Assembly (NCBI GenBank): GCA_020444265.1
Contig: JAHLLH010000004.1
Location: 186,001 to 250,000 of the forward strand
Length of the DNA: 64,000 nucleotides
Source of the DNA: a bacterium
Lineage (GTDB): Bacteria > Electryoneota > Electryoneia > Electryoneales > Electryoneaceae
Direction of reading: 5' to 3'
The position numbers and the translations under genes were made by a program. The notes beneath the pieces are model-generated. The model ran no database searches. It had not been told where the DNA came from and saw only the letters and a program-made list of their open reading frames with translations. This document shows positions 16,720-25,333 of this stretch, one piece after another. How positions within the stretch are numbered: position 1 is the first letter of the stretch; each line of letters starts with the position of its first letter.

Positions 16720-17700
16720 TTATTTCACCAGCATCACCTTACGGACATCCTGTGCCGCATCGGTCTTCAGCACGACAAAATAGGTGCCGGCCGGCTGCGA
16801 AGTGGCGTTCCAGCTCGCCTTGTTCATCCCTGTCAAGAAGCTGCCATCGACCAGCGTGGCAACTTGACGTCCCAGCACATCAAACACCGCGAGGCTCGTC
16901 TTCGCACCGTTGACCTCAAAGCTGATCGTGGTCTCCGGGTTGAAGGGGTTCGGGTAGGTGCTGACAATCTGTGCTGAGGATGGGATGGTGATCAGCGGGT
17001 TGTCTCCGACCGAGCTGACCTCGCCATCGGTCACCATGATACCATCGACATCGGTCGCGGCGGTACCCATGAAGTTGAAGATGTACACCCCAGGTGCACC
17101 GGCTGCGAGGTAGGTGTCATCGGCGACGGTAAAGGGCGACCCCGTCATCTCTGTATCATCGTACCAGAGACTGATCTGGTCGCCGAAGACATCAATCCGG
17201 AACTGGTGCCAGGAATCCTCAGCCGGCATCCCGCCGGGAATGTCCTCGCCGGTCCATTCGCTGATGATGGTCGGACCAAAGCTCTCGCCTGGGTACTTGA
17301 CCAACTGGAGACGGGCATCGCTGTCAAAGTCCGAACGGAAGGAGTAGTAGGAAAGCGAACCGCCAGTTGTATCCATGCGCGCGACAACACCGTTGTAGGA
17401 GCTGGTCCCAACCGTGGTCTTGACCCATGCGCTGTAGGAGTAGTCTTCCATGTCAATCGGGCCGAAGCAGGTGGTACCCACACCACCGCCGCTGCCTTCA
17501 TTGGTCAGGTGGCCAATCCAGCCGTCCTCATCGGGAGCGTTCTCATCAGGGGAGGAAACGATGTTCTCGCCGCCTTCCCAGACGCTGTACCAATCGAGGG
17601 CGAGGCCGCCATCAAGAAAATGCTCTTCGTACAAAACTTCCTGTGCGGAAACAGCGCCGGTCAGGGCCAGCGCCAGGACAAAGCTGAGTGCAATGCGCAT
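16720..17700 (-). CDS. Secreted lectin-like protein with type IX sorting domain
   Basis: 326 residues. The ATG at 17700 follows GGAGGA and begins a signal peptide (MRIALSFVLALALTGAVSAQ). The mature part opens YEEHFLDGGLALDWYSVWEG and has the look of a concanavalin-like jelly roll (LamG or laminin-type), with strand patterns such as YSFRSDFDSDARLQLVKYP and QFRIDVFGDQISLWYDD. The last ~75 residues are a type A C-terminal sorting domain: YPNPFNPETTISFEV, VFDVLGRQVATLVDG, SWNATSQPAGTYF, and VMLVK at the end. It would be exported by Sec and then by type IX secretion to the cell surface. Ligand unknown. Confidence 0.85.
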   Translation of the reverse strand: MRIALSFVLALALTGAVSAQEVLYEEHFLDGGLALDWYSVWEGGENIVSSPDENAPDEDGWIGHLTNEGSGGGVGTTCFGPIDMEDYSYSAWVKTTVGTSSYNGVVARMDTTGGSLSYYSFRSDFDSDARLQLVKYPGESFGPTIISEWTGEDIPGGMPAEDSWHQFRIDVFGDQISLWYDDTEMTGSPFTVADDTYLAAGAPGVYIFNFMGTAATDVDGIMVTDGEVSSVGDNPLITIPSSAQIVSTYPNPFNPETTISFEVNGAKTSLAVFDVLGRQVATLVDGSFLTGMNKASWNATSQPAGTYFVVLKTDAAQDVRKVMLVK

Positions 17701-18056
17701 GGCAACATCCTCCGTAGTTGGCATCTTGTTCAAGATGTCCGGGGAGTGAAGGACGATCCGGGCGGGCCCGTTTCGCCGCGATCCCCATCCGACTCTTTCT
17801 GCCGTCCGGGCTACAGAACTCCGTAAGTCGGCCCGAGAAGGGAAAGTAGACGGATGATTGTTGTCGAATCAATTGATCAGGCCAACGAATTGAAATCAAT
17901 CCTCCATCGTGGCAATCACAAGAAACGATTCATGCTTGTGGAAAATGTCACGGAATCCTCACAAGGAGCCCATGGGACAACTCGCATTAAACGGCTGCCT
18001 CATGGACTGCGTCCTATGGTCGAACGGAGCGGATAACGATGGATGAGGAGAATACG
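17701..18056. other. Gene-free divergent intergenic region
   Basis: 356 bp between the divergent sorting-domain gene and the Spy-like gene. It must hold both promoters; I see no repeat family member or convincing ORF here. Confidence 0.4.
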
Positions 18057-18605
18057 ATGAACGCGAGAACAGTTGTTGCGATGGCAGTTATGATGTTGAT
18101 GATGGTCGGCACGCAGGCCCAGGCGAAATCCCCACGTGGGGAACGCCCCCCTCGCGCCCCACGTCCTGCAGTGGCACCCGATCACCAGAGGTTGCCCGGG
18201 CACAGCAAGCTGGACAGGATGATCGAGCTGGGGTTGTCCGACAGCCAGATCCTTGAGATCGACCAGGTTCGTCAGGATCACATGGAAAAGGTTCTCCCCC
18301 TGAAGCGTGAACTCCATGACCTGATGGAACAGAAAAGGGAGCTAGGCGAGGATGCGTCCACAAACCGGGACAAGATCGTCCAACTGAGCAAGAAGCTCGG
18401 CGATATCCAGGCCGACCTCGAAGGACTGCGGATCGACCTGATAACCGATGCAAAGAAGGTGCTGAGTGACGAGCAACTGGAGAAGCTCGGCGACCGTGAA
18501 CTTTTCGGGATGCACAAGGGTGGACGGTTCCCGCATGGGCCGCGCCGGGGGCAGCAACCTCCACCTCCTCCGGACAGCCCGGAACCTCATCAGGATCAGC
18601 GATAG
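18057..18605 (+). CDS. Spy/CpxP-like periplasmic protein
   Basis: 182 residues from the ATG at 18057, which has GAGGAG upstream; an in-frame ATG at 18039 would add six acidic residues before the signal peptide. The signal peptide is MNARTVVAMAVMMLMMVGTQAQA. The mature protein has a basic/Pro-rich linker, then helices with LTxxQ-like repeats (LSDSQILEI near residue 60 and LSDEQLEKL near 145) separated by a heptad-like charged helix, and a Gly/Pro-rich tail. These are features of the LTXXQ family of periplasmic chaperones and metal/envelope stress sensors (Spy, CpxP, CnrX-like). The partner is unknown. Confidence 0.72.
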   Translation: MNARTVVAMAVMMLMMVGTQAQAKSPRGERPPRAPRPAVAPDHQRLPGHSKLDRMIELGLSDSQILEIDQVRQDHMEKVLPLKRELHDLMEQKRELGEDASTNRDKIVQLSKKLGDIQADLEGLRIDLITDAKKVLSDEQLEKLGDRELFGMHKGGRFPHGPRRGQQPPPPPDSPEPHQDQR

Positions 18606-18646
18606 AGAGACGGTTGTCTTCCAGTCATGATCCTGGCCAGCGTGCA

Positions 18647-18677
18647 ACGGCCCGGCCTTTCGCCGGGCCGTCTTGTC
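18647..18677 (+). terminator. Terminator after the Spy-like gene
   Basis: Stem ACGGCCCGGC / GCCGGGCCGT with loop CTTTC, followed by CTTGTCT. Located 42 bp after the stop. Confidence 0.7.
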
Positions 18678-18772
18678 TCTCCCAATCACGTGAGAGGGTG
18701 ACCACCGTCATCGAATGGGAATAAAAATGAGGCTACACTCATGAAAAGGCTCCCAACGATTCAGGAGGTTCC

Positions 18773-19210
18773 ATGCGGCAACGTGTGATTGTTTTTTCCC
18801 TGTTCTTCGTATTTCTCTTTGCAGCGGCAAATGCTTCCGCGACGACTCTTGATGGCAACAAGTATGGAGTCGGGCTGCAGGTAGTGGATGGTGGTGCGAG
18901 TGGGTTGGCGATGACCATCGATCTCAAAAATTCACCAGCCTCAATCCAACCGATTCTCGGGTTCAATGATTTTCCCGCATTGGCTGGCCGTCTGCGCTAT
19001 GCGTTCATCCAGAAACGCTATCTCGATGGCTATGGCTATGGCATGCTGGGTACCTCGAACGCTGAACCGCTGATGGCCGGTGCAGGAGTCGGTATCGAGT
19101 GGGACTGGCGCATGCTGGACCGCTCCCTGCCACCCGTATCCTTCAGTTTCGATATTGGGTTTAATACGGACCGTCTCGGCTACGGCCTCGGAATCCATTA
19201 CACCTTTTAG
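18773..19210 (+). CDS. Small exported barrel-like protein
   Basis: 145 residues; start after CAGGAGG. Signal peptide MRQRVIVFSLFFVFLFAAANASA. The mature part is a run of amphipathic strands (KYGVGLQVVDGGASGLAMTID, FSFDIGFNTDRLGYGLGIHYTF) and ends in the aromatic residue Phe, as beta-barrels recognised by BamA do. About eight strands would fit. I do not recognise the family; it could be a small OmpW/OmpX-like outer-membrane protein. Confidence 0.65.
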   Translation: MRQRVIVFSLFFVFLFAAANASATTLDGNKYGVGLQVVDGGASGLAMTIDLKNSPASIQPILGFNDFPALAGRLRYAFIQKRYLDGYGYGMLGTSNAEPLMAGAGVGIEWDWRMLDRSLPPVSFSFDIGFNTDRLGYGLGIHYTF

Positions 19211-19395
19211 TAGTTGCTTTTCCCCGCATTCGTATCGCCCCTGCACACTCATCTCCGGGAGTGTGGGGGCGAGACCTTTCTGGCCTCCCCATCGCATTGC
19301 CATCTCCGAGCATGAGGGATATCTTCTCGCATCGCAAACGGCTGGCGATTACGATCACCTACCAACACCATTCTGACCGGGGGCAGGGTCTGAAC

Positions 19396-20742
19396 ATGGA
19401 TGCATCTCAGCAGGAACCAACGGCAGATCAACCCCGCGACGACATCTTCTGGGTCCATGATCTCGGGTGGGATGGACGAGGGGTTGCGAGGCGGAGCGAT
19501 GGACGTGTGATCTTCATCTGGGGCGCTCTGCCGGGGGATTCGGTTCGTGCCGACGTGGTGGATGATCCTCCGAAAGGCCCACTGTCCGGTGAGTTGCGAG
19601 CCGTGCTGGAACCCTCCCCGCAACGTGTGCCCCATCCCTGTCCGCACTACTATGAAGGTTGCCCTGCTTCCTTATTGGGTGCGGTGAGACGCGAATTTTC
19701 GCTTAATTGGAAACGCGATCACCTTGTTGAGACCTTCCGTCGTATCGGAGGCTTCGAAGGGGTCCTGGTTGAGGATGTCATTCCCTCGCCGCGCCAATGG
19801 CGGTACCGTGAACGGCTCGAGTTCACGATGCAGCGTATTGGCGAGCTGTTGAAGATGGGCTACCAGACAAGGGATGGGTTGCTCCCGATCCAGGATTGCC
19901 GTCTCGGCGGCGAGGAACTGGTTGGACCCTATCGTCAACTGCGACGTGCCCTGCCGATGTTGGATGAACATCCGCACCTCGGCGAAGAGATTCCGTTGCG
20001 CCTTCTGATTCGTGCCAACGGACGCGGGCAGGCTGTGGCGGTGGTTTTTGTCATCGGCAAGGAGGTCCCTGACCTGGATCCGCTGGTTGCCTGGCTTGGC
20101 AAAGCAGACCTCGTTGGCTGGCAGATTCGATTATCGAAATCGGTGAAACGGCGCTATTTCGGGTCGAAATTGATTCGTGAAGAAGGTGAAACCACCGTCT
20201 ACCAGACCATCGTGGGACACGAACTACCCACCGAACCGATTTCCTTTGCGCAGGCAAATGTTCGCGCCTCGAAGCTGCTTGTCCGTCTCGCCCTCGAACA
20301 TGTCACTCCGGAAAGCAATCTGCTAGACTTGTACGGTGGCTATGGAGCGTTCGGGCTGGAGCATGCACTGCGTGGGGGACGTGCCACGGTTGTTGATTCT
20401 TCACCTTCCGGTATTGAAGCAGGCCGTGCCTTCGCCAGCGAACACAACCTTCCAGTCGATTATGTCGCCCATGATCTCGGCAAGACCGAGGGCCTTGAGG
20501 TGGATTTCAGCAAGTACGATGCGATCCTGCTCGATCCGCCGCGATCCGGGGTGGAGCAGCAGATGCTCGAGTTGCTCGACAACAAGGGCCCGTCGCGCGT
20601 TGTCTATGTTTCCTGCCACCCGGCCGCGCTGGCTCGTGACCTGCGCAGGATGAAACACTATACGACGTCGTTGATCATTCCGGTCGACATGTTCCCCTCG
20701 ACAAGCGATCTCGAAACCATCGCCGTGCTCGATCGCGCCTAG
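19396..20742 (+). CDS. 23S rRNA (uracil-5-)-methyltransferase, RlmD/TrmA family
   Basis: 448 residues from the ATG at 19396. N-terminal residues about 15-75 form a TRAM-like RNA-binding domain (LGWDGRGVARRSDGRVIFIWGALPG). A cysteine cluster follows (CPHYYEGCP, later IQDC) at the place of the Fe-S ligands of RlmD; the usual CGGC motif is replaced by GCPAS, so the cluster may be altered or absent. The C-terminal Rossmann methyltransferase has LLDLYGGYGAFGLEHA, DPPRSG and VYVSCHPAALARDL, the last containing the nucleophilic cysteine. It likely makes m5U in rRNA or tRNA; which one cannot be read from the sequence. Confidence 0.85.
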   Translation: MDASQQEPTADQPRDDIFWVHDLGWDGRGVARRSDGRVIFIWGALPGDSVRADVVDDPPKGPLSGELRAVLEPSPQRVPHPCPHYYEGCPASLLGAVRREFSLNWKRDHLVETFRRIGGFEGVLVEDVIPSPRQWRYRERLEFTMQRIGELLKMGYQTRDGLLPIQDCRLGGEELVGPYRQLRRALPMLDEHPHLGEEIPLRLLIRANGRGQAVAVVFVIGKEVPDLDPLVAWLGKADLVGWQIRLSKSVKRRYFGSKLIREEGETTVYQTIVGHELPTEPISFAQANVRASKLLVRLALEHVTPESNLLDLYGGYGAFGLEHALRGGRATVVDSSPSGIEAGRAFASEHNLPVDYVAHDLGKTEGLEVDFSKYDAILLDPPRSGVEQQMLELLDNKGPSRVVYVSCHPAALARDLRRMKHYTTSLIIPVDMFPSTSDLETIAVLDRA

Positions 20743-20753
20743 CCTCTGCCTGG

Positions 20754-20779
20754 CCCGACACTTCAGTGTCGGGTCTCTT
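20754..20779 (+). terminator. Terminator-like hairpin after the methyltransferase gene
   Basis: CCCGACAC-TTCA-GTGTCGGG followed by TCTCTTC, 11 bp after the stop. It has the same frame as the CCCGGG hairpin family (leading CTGG, trailing TCTTC). Confidence 0.6.
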
Positions 20780-20830
20780 CGGAGGTCCTGGACCGATACA
20801 GTTTCCCGTTCAGACGAAAGTGAACCTCTT

Positions 20831-21012
20831 GTCATCCCCAGCGCGATAGGCCGTGGCAACGGCCTTGCGGGCAAATGCCCGCCACCAGCGCGTCGGGGAT
20901 CCCCTGTGGTGTGGATCGTTGGGTGGGGTGCTCATGTTTTGGGGATCCCCGACGCATGCCGGTGCGCATAGCGCACGACAGGGTTGGCACCCTGTTGCAT
21001 GCTGGGGATGAC
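20831..21012. repeat. GTCATCCCC nested inverted-repeat element (182 bp)
   Basis: Outer perfect 12-bp inverted repeat GTCATCCCCAGC (20831-20842) / GCTGGGGATGAC (21001-21012). Inner perfect 15-bp inverted repeat GCGTCGGGGATCCCC (20890-20904) / GGGGATCCCCGACGC (20941-20955). Spacers of 47 and 45 bp contain small palindromes. It occupies most of the gap between the methyltransferase and aminopeptidase genes. The layout parallels the other nested elements in this window. Confidence 0.85.
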
Positions 21013-21228
21013 AGAAGCACGGTCCAATTCACGTATATATTGGGCTGATTGACTCCCCCTTCCGATGCAACACTACACAAAACTGCTGAGGCCAGCAATA
21101 CGATCGTTGTAGGAAGAACATCCTTGCTCCGCTCCAGTGCCCGCCCGCACCACCCATGCAACCCAAGCACCATCCCGCTTTCCACACTATCTTCCTCAGA
21201 ACCAACCGAACATGAAGAGAGGAAAGCT

Positions 21229-22251
21229 ATGGACCTGCTGCGCAAGCTCACCCAGACATCTGGTACCCCTGCGAACGAGGACGCGATCCGTGAGATCGTC
21301 CGCAAAGAACTCGAACCCCTCGTCGATGAAGTCCGTCAGGACAACCTCGGAAATTTGATTGGGGTGAAACGCGGCAACGGCGGTCCGCGTGTCATGCTTG
21401 CTGCGCACATGGACCAAATCGGCTTCATGGTCAGCCACATCGATGACAAAGGCTTCCTCCGCATCAACCCGACTGGTGGCTTTGACCCGCGTACGCTGCT
21501 CAACCAGCGGGTCACCGTGCACGGGAAAAAGGTGCTTTCGGGGGTGATAGGCAGCAAGCCGATCCATGTGCTGAGCGCCGAGGAACGAAAGAAGGCGCTT
21601 GAAGTGAAGGATTACTTCATCGATCTCGGCCTGCCGGGCGACAAGGTAAAGGAGTTGGTTCGTGTCGGCGACATGGTCACTTGGGTTGGCGACCTGGACG
21701 AAATGGGCGACATGTGGTGCAGCCGTGCGATGGACGATCGCATTGGGGTTTACATCATGATCGAAGCGCTCAAGAAGCTGAAAGACCATGACTGCACCAT
21801 TTATGCCTGCGCTACCGTGCAGGAAGAAGTGGGCATCCGAGGCGCTACTGCCGCTGCGGCGGAAATAAAGCCAGAGATCGGGATTGCATTGGATGTAACA
21901 ATCGCCAATGATGTCCCCGGAGCCCAGGAGAAGGATCAGATCACCATCATGGGTGGGGGGATCGGCATCAAACACATGGATGGCGCCTCGATTTCAAGCC
22001 CGAAGTTGGTCCGTCACCTGCAGGATGTTGCGGATGCCGCTGAGATTTCATGGCAGCCGGAAATCTTGCCGGCTGGTGGCACCGATGCTGGAGCGATCTG
22101 GCGTGTTCCGGGTGGTGCCCATGTCTGTACCCTGTCGGTGCCCAGCCGATACGTGCATTCCACCGTCGAGATGGTGCACAAGGAAGACGTGCAGGGAGGC
22201 ATAGACCTGCTCGCAGCCTGGTTGGGAGAGGCCGGGAAAGTGAAGTACTGA
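21229..22251 (+). CDS. M42 family metallo-aminopeptidase
   Basis: 340 residues from the ATG at 21229, preceded by GAGAGGAAAG; the upstream in-frame extension lacks family support. The M42 metal-binding set is visible: His in AAHMDQIGF, Asp in SRAMDDRIG, the Glu pair in QEEVGIRGA, Asp in ALDVTIAND and His in RYVHSTVE. The family forms tetrahedral (TET) dodecamers that trim peptides in the cytoplasm. Neighbouring lon and hsp20 genes, transcribed in the same direction, give a protein-turnover context. Confidence 0.93.
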   Translation: MDLLRKLTQTSGTPANEDAIREIVRKELEPLVDEVRQDNLGNLIGVKRGNGGPRVMLAAHMDQIGFMVSHIDDKGFLRINPTGGFDPRTLLNQRVTVHGKKVLSGVIGSKPIHVLSAEERKKALEVKDYFIDLGLPGDKVKELVRVGDMVTWVGDLDEMGDMWCSRAMDDRIGVYIMIEALKKLKDHDCTIYACATVQEEVGIRGATAAAAEIKPEIGIALDVTIANDVPGAQEKDQITIMGGGIGIKHMDGASISSPKLVRHLQDVADAAEISWQPEILPAGGTDAGAIWRVPGGAHVCTLSVPSRYVHSTVEMVHKEDVQGGIDLLAAWLGEAGKVKY

Positions 22252-22287
22252 AGTGAGACCCAAGTTCGGTCAGGTTTCCCGACTCGT

Positions 22288-22375
22288 TGTGTCAGGTCCT
22301 CAGACCTGACACATAATCGCGCGGGAGGCGCGATAGACCGTCAGGTCTCCGCTTCGCTAAGGACCTGCCGGAACG
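22288..22375. repeat. Three-hairpin composite repeat, copy 1
   Basis: Hairpin 1 is TGTGTCAGGTC-CTCA-GACCTGACACA (22288-22313). Hairpin 2 is ATCGCGC-GGGAG-GCGCGAT (22316-22334). Hairpin 3 is CCGTCAGGTC, a 14-nt loop TCCGCTTCGCTAAG, then GACCTGCCGG (22338-22371), followed by AACG. The same three hairpins in the same order occur at 32991-33076 with different but complementary arms. It fills the gap between the M42 and hsp20 genes. Confidence 0.8.
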
Positions 22376-22416
22376 ATAAAACGCAGATTGCCAGTCAGCC
22401 GCATCTGGAGGATGAG

Positions 22417-22866
22417 ATGGCAAAAAACAAGGGTGACCGTACCCTGATGATGGGGACGGGCTCAAAAGAAGATCTCGATATGTATTTCGAGTTCTACTTC
22501 GGAGCCCATCGCCCGCCCCTGATGCACGCCGACCGGGGCTGGCATCCGCCCGCGGATATGTTTGAAACGGATAAGTCCATTGTTATCCGGGTCGATCTCG
22601 CGGGCGTCGACATTCAGCAGGTCAACGTGGTGCTGGACAAAGAATCGCTGACCATGACCGGCTGTCGGATGGAGCCTGAAGGGGCCGAGAAACGACAGTA
22701 CCACAAGATGGAAGTGCCCTACGGGCCGTTTGAACGGGTCTTTCGCCTGCCGGTTTCAGTCTGTGCGGATGAGACCCGCGCCGAGTACAAGGACGGTTTT
22801 CTCGTGATCGAATTGATGAAACGGGACAAACCTGTCGCACGTAAAACTACCATACGAATTCGCTAA
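22417..22866 (+). CDS. Small heat-shock protein (Hsp20/alpha-crystallin)
   Basis: 149 residues; start after GGAGGATGAG. The alpha-crystallin domain spans about residues 45-149: PADMFETDKSIVIRVDLAGV, DKESLTMTGCR, FERVFRLPVSV and DGFLVIELMKRDKP, the last two in the usual strand 5 to strand 9 positions. It is an ATP-independent holdase. The lon gene starts 16 bp downstream, so holdase, protease and nfo form one stress operon. No CIRCE-type operator was seen upstream. Confidence 0.92.
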   Translation: MAKNKGDRTLMMGTGSKEDLDMYFEFYFGAHRPPLMHADRGWHPPADMFETDKSIVIRVDLAGVDIQQVNVVLDKESLTMTGCRMEPEGAEKRQYHKMEVPYGPFERVFRLPVSVCADETRAEYKDGFLVIELMKRDKPVARKTTIRIR

Positions 22867-22882
22867 GACAAGGATAGATCCC

Positions 22883-25333
22883 ATGGCCGCGAACTCCGCT
22901 GTCGACTCAAGCGCAAGCCAGCCGGAAGCCAATGCCATTCCCGATGTCCTTCCGCTCTTCATGCCGAAGGATCTCATCATCTACCCCGGCCTGATTGTCC
23001 CGCTTTCCATTTCGGATGACGATGTGGTCAGCATGGTGGATGATGTGATGAAGAAGGGATCGCGCATCCTCGGCGCCTTCCTTCGCAAACCTGATTCGAA
23101 AGACGGTGATCCCAACGGGACCTATCGTCTCGGAACCGCCATCACCATCCACCGCATGCTGCGTGTCGGTGATGGTACCATCCGGATGATTGTACAGGGC
23201 CTTGAACGGATTGAGCTGAAAGAGATCGTTGACGAGAAGCCATACGTGACCGCCGAGGTCGAAGTTATCCCGGTCAAGACACGAAAGACGGTTCGCCTCG
23301 AGGCAATGAACCGTGCGCTGATCGAAGACTTTGATAAGATGGCCGAGCTGACCCCGGATATGCCGGAAGAATTCAAGCTCGCTGTTCACAACCTGGACGA
23401 TCCGGGTAGCCTGGTTGACCTTATCGCTTCCAACCTCGACCTTGATCCGCCTGTTCGGCAGCAAGTACTCGCAACGATTGCCGTGCCGGATCGTATCCGT
23501 CTGATGCGTCAGCTGATCGACAGAGAATTGCAGATTCTTCAACTCGGTAACAAGATCCAAAGTGCGACACGGGGCGAGATCGAAAAGTCCCAGCGCGAAT
23601 ACTACTTGCGTCAGCAGCTTCGCCAGATCCAGAAAGAGCTGGGAGAAGAGGAAGAGGGTGGCGAAGCCCTTGAGTGGCGTAAAAAAGTAGAAGAAGCGGA
23701 CCTGCCGGAACGAGTTCTTGAAGTTGCGGAAAAGGAGATGGAACGTCTCGAGCGCATCAACCCCGCGTCCGCCGAGTACTCCGTGGTTACCACCTACCTC
23801 GACTGGCTGATTTCCCTTCCGTGGGAAACCATGTCCGAGGATAATCTCAACCTCGACCACGCATTCGATGTGCTTGAGGAAGACCATTACGGCCTACAGG
23901 ATATCAAGGACCGCATCATCGAGGTGCTGGCTGTCCGCAAGTTGAAGCCGGATGCCCAGGGTCCGATCCTTTGCCTGGCAGGCCCCCCGGGAGTCGGGAA
24001 AACATCTCTTGGGCAGTCGGTCGCTCGTGCGATGAACCGTGAATTTGTCCGCATCAGCCTCGGTGGCGTGCGTGACGAAGCGGAAATCCGTGGCCACCGC
24101 CGTACCTATGTCGGTGCGCTGCCGGGACGGATTATCCAGGCGCTCAAGAAAGCAAAGACACGCAACCCGGTCTTCATGCTGGATGAGATTGACAAGCTGG
24201 TCAGCGATTTCCGCGGCGACCCCTCCTCGGCCCTGCTCGAGGTGCTCGACCCGGCGCAGAACAGCACCTTCTCGGACCACTATGTCGAGATCGATTTCGA
24301 CCTCTCGAAGGTCTTCTTTGTGACCACGGCGAACTACCTCGAGAACATCCCGCCACCCCTGCGTGACCGTATGGAGATCATCCGTCTCCCCGGGTACATC
24401 ACTGAGGAGAAGGTCCAGATCGCACGTCAGTACCTCGTGCCGCGCCAGATCGAGCGGAATGGCTTGAAGAAGAAACAGATTTCGATCCACAAAAGTGCCC
24501 TCGAGGATATTGTCGTTTACTACACACGTGAGGCGGGGGTTCGTAACCTGGAACGCGCCATCGGGCAGGTTTGCCGTAAGGTGTCACGCAAGGTGGCAAC
24601 CGTTGAAAACCAGCCGAAGGTGACCGTGACACGGAAAAATCTGCATGAGTTCCTCGGTCCTAAAAAGATCACCCCATCCTGGGCCTCTCGGAAGTCGTCG
24701 GTTGGTGTCACCAATGGCTTGGCATACACGCCGTACGGCGGGGATACGCTGAAGATCGAAGCGCAGCTGATGCCCGGCAAGGGCGGTATGAAGATCACCG
24801 GTCAGCTTGGTGATGTGATGAAGGAATCGGCTCAGATCGCGATGTCCTGGATCCGTGCCAACCAGAAAAAGCTGGGGATCAAGCCGGAAACGTTCCAGAA
24901 GTACGACCTCCATATTCATGTGCCGGAAGGTGCCACCCCGAAGGATGGCCCATCGGCGGGTGTTTCGCTTACGACCTCACTTGCATCGATCTATACCGGA
25001 CGGAAGGTGCGGAGCGATGTGGCGATGACCGGTGAGATCACCTTGTACGGTCATGTGCTGCCCATCGGCGGTCTGCGTGAAAAAACTGTCGCCGCCAACC
25101 GTGCCCGCATCGATCATGTTATCATCCCGTGGGACAACCAGAAGGACCTGGAAAATGTCCCGGATGATGTGCGTTCCGATGTCGAATTCCACCCGGTGAA
25201 GGAAGTGGAAGAAGTGCTCGAAATTGCCCTCGAACCGGCACGGAAACCGCGCAACACGTCCTCGAACAATGGGCACAGCAAGACGAAGACGGCTACGAAA
25301 AAGTCACCCAAACAAGAGGCAGTGGAAGCATGA
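22883..25333 (+). CDS. lon: ATP-dependent Lon protease
   Basis: 816 residues, full length. The N-terminal substrate-binding domain begins LPLFMPKDLIIYPGLIVPLSI; a coiled region (REYYLRQQLRQIQKELGEEEE) precedes the AAA+ module with Walker A GPPGVGKT (Lys373) and Walker B FMLDEID. The C-terminal serine protease domain carries the Ser691-Lys734 dyad (DGPSAGV and GGLREK). A basic Ser/Thr/Lys-rich tail (SSNNGHSKTKTATKKSPKQ) follows the domain. It degrades damaged and regulatory proteins in the cytoplasm. Its stop overlaps the nfo start by 4 bp (ATGA). Confidence 0.98.
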   Translation: MAANSAVDSSASQPEANAIPDVLPLFMPKDLIIYPGLIVPLSISDDDVVSMVDDVMKKGSRILGAFLRKPDSKDGDPNGTYRLGTAITIHRMLRVGDGTIRMIVQGLERIELKEIVDEKPYVTAEVEVIPVKTRKTVRLEAMNRALIEDFDKMAELTPDMPEEFKLAVHNLDDPGSLVDLIASNLDLDPPVRQQVLATIAVPDRIRLMRQLIDRELQILQLGNKIQSATRGEIEKSQREYYLRQQLRQIQKELGEEEEGGEALEWRKKVEEADLPERVLEVAEKEMERLERINPASAEYSVVTTYLDWLISLPWETMSEDNLNLDHAFDVLEEDHYGLQDIKDRIIEVLAVRKLKPDAQGPILCLAGPPGVGKTSLGQSVARAMNREFVRISLGGVRDEAEIRGHRRTYVGALPGRIIQALKKAKTRNPVFMLDEIDKLVSDFRGDPSSALLEVLDPAQNSTFSDHYVEIDFDLSKVFFVTTANYLENIPPPLRDRMEIIRLPGYITEEKVQIARQYLVPRQIERNGLKKKQISIHKSALEDIVVYYTREAGVRNLERAIGQVCRKVSRKVATVENQPKVTVTRKNLHEFLGPKKITPSWASRKSSVGVTNGLAYTPYGGDTLKIEAQLMPGKGGMKITGQLGDVMKESAQIAMSWIRANQKKLGIKPETFQKYDLHIHVPEGATPKDGPSAGVSLTTSLASIYTGRKVRSDVAMTGEITLYGHVLPIGGLREKTVAANRARIDHVIIPWDNQKDLENVPDDVRSDVEFHPVKEVEEVLEIALEPARKPRNTSSNNGHSKTKTATKKSPKQEAVEA

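Noticed and set aside
22261-22416. CIRCE or other heat-shock operator upstream of hsp20
   Set aside because: The inverted repeats here belong to the three-hairpin family also found at 32991 next to an unrelated gene; no TTAGCACTC-type operator is present.
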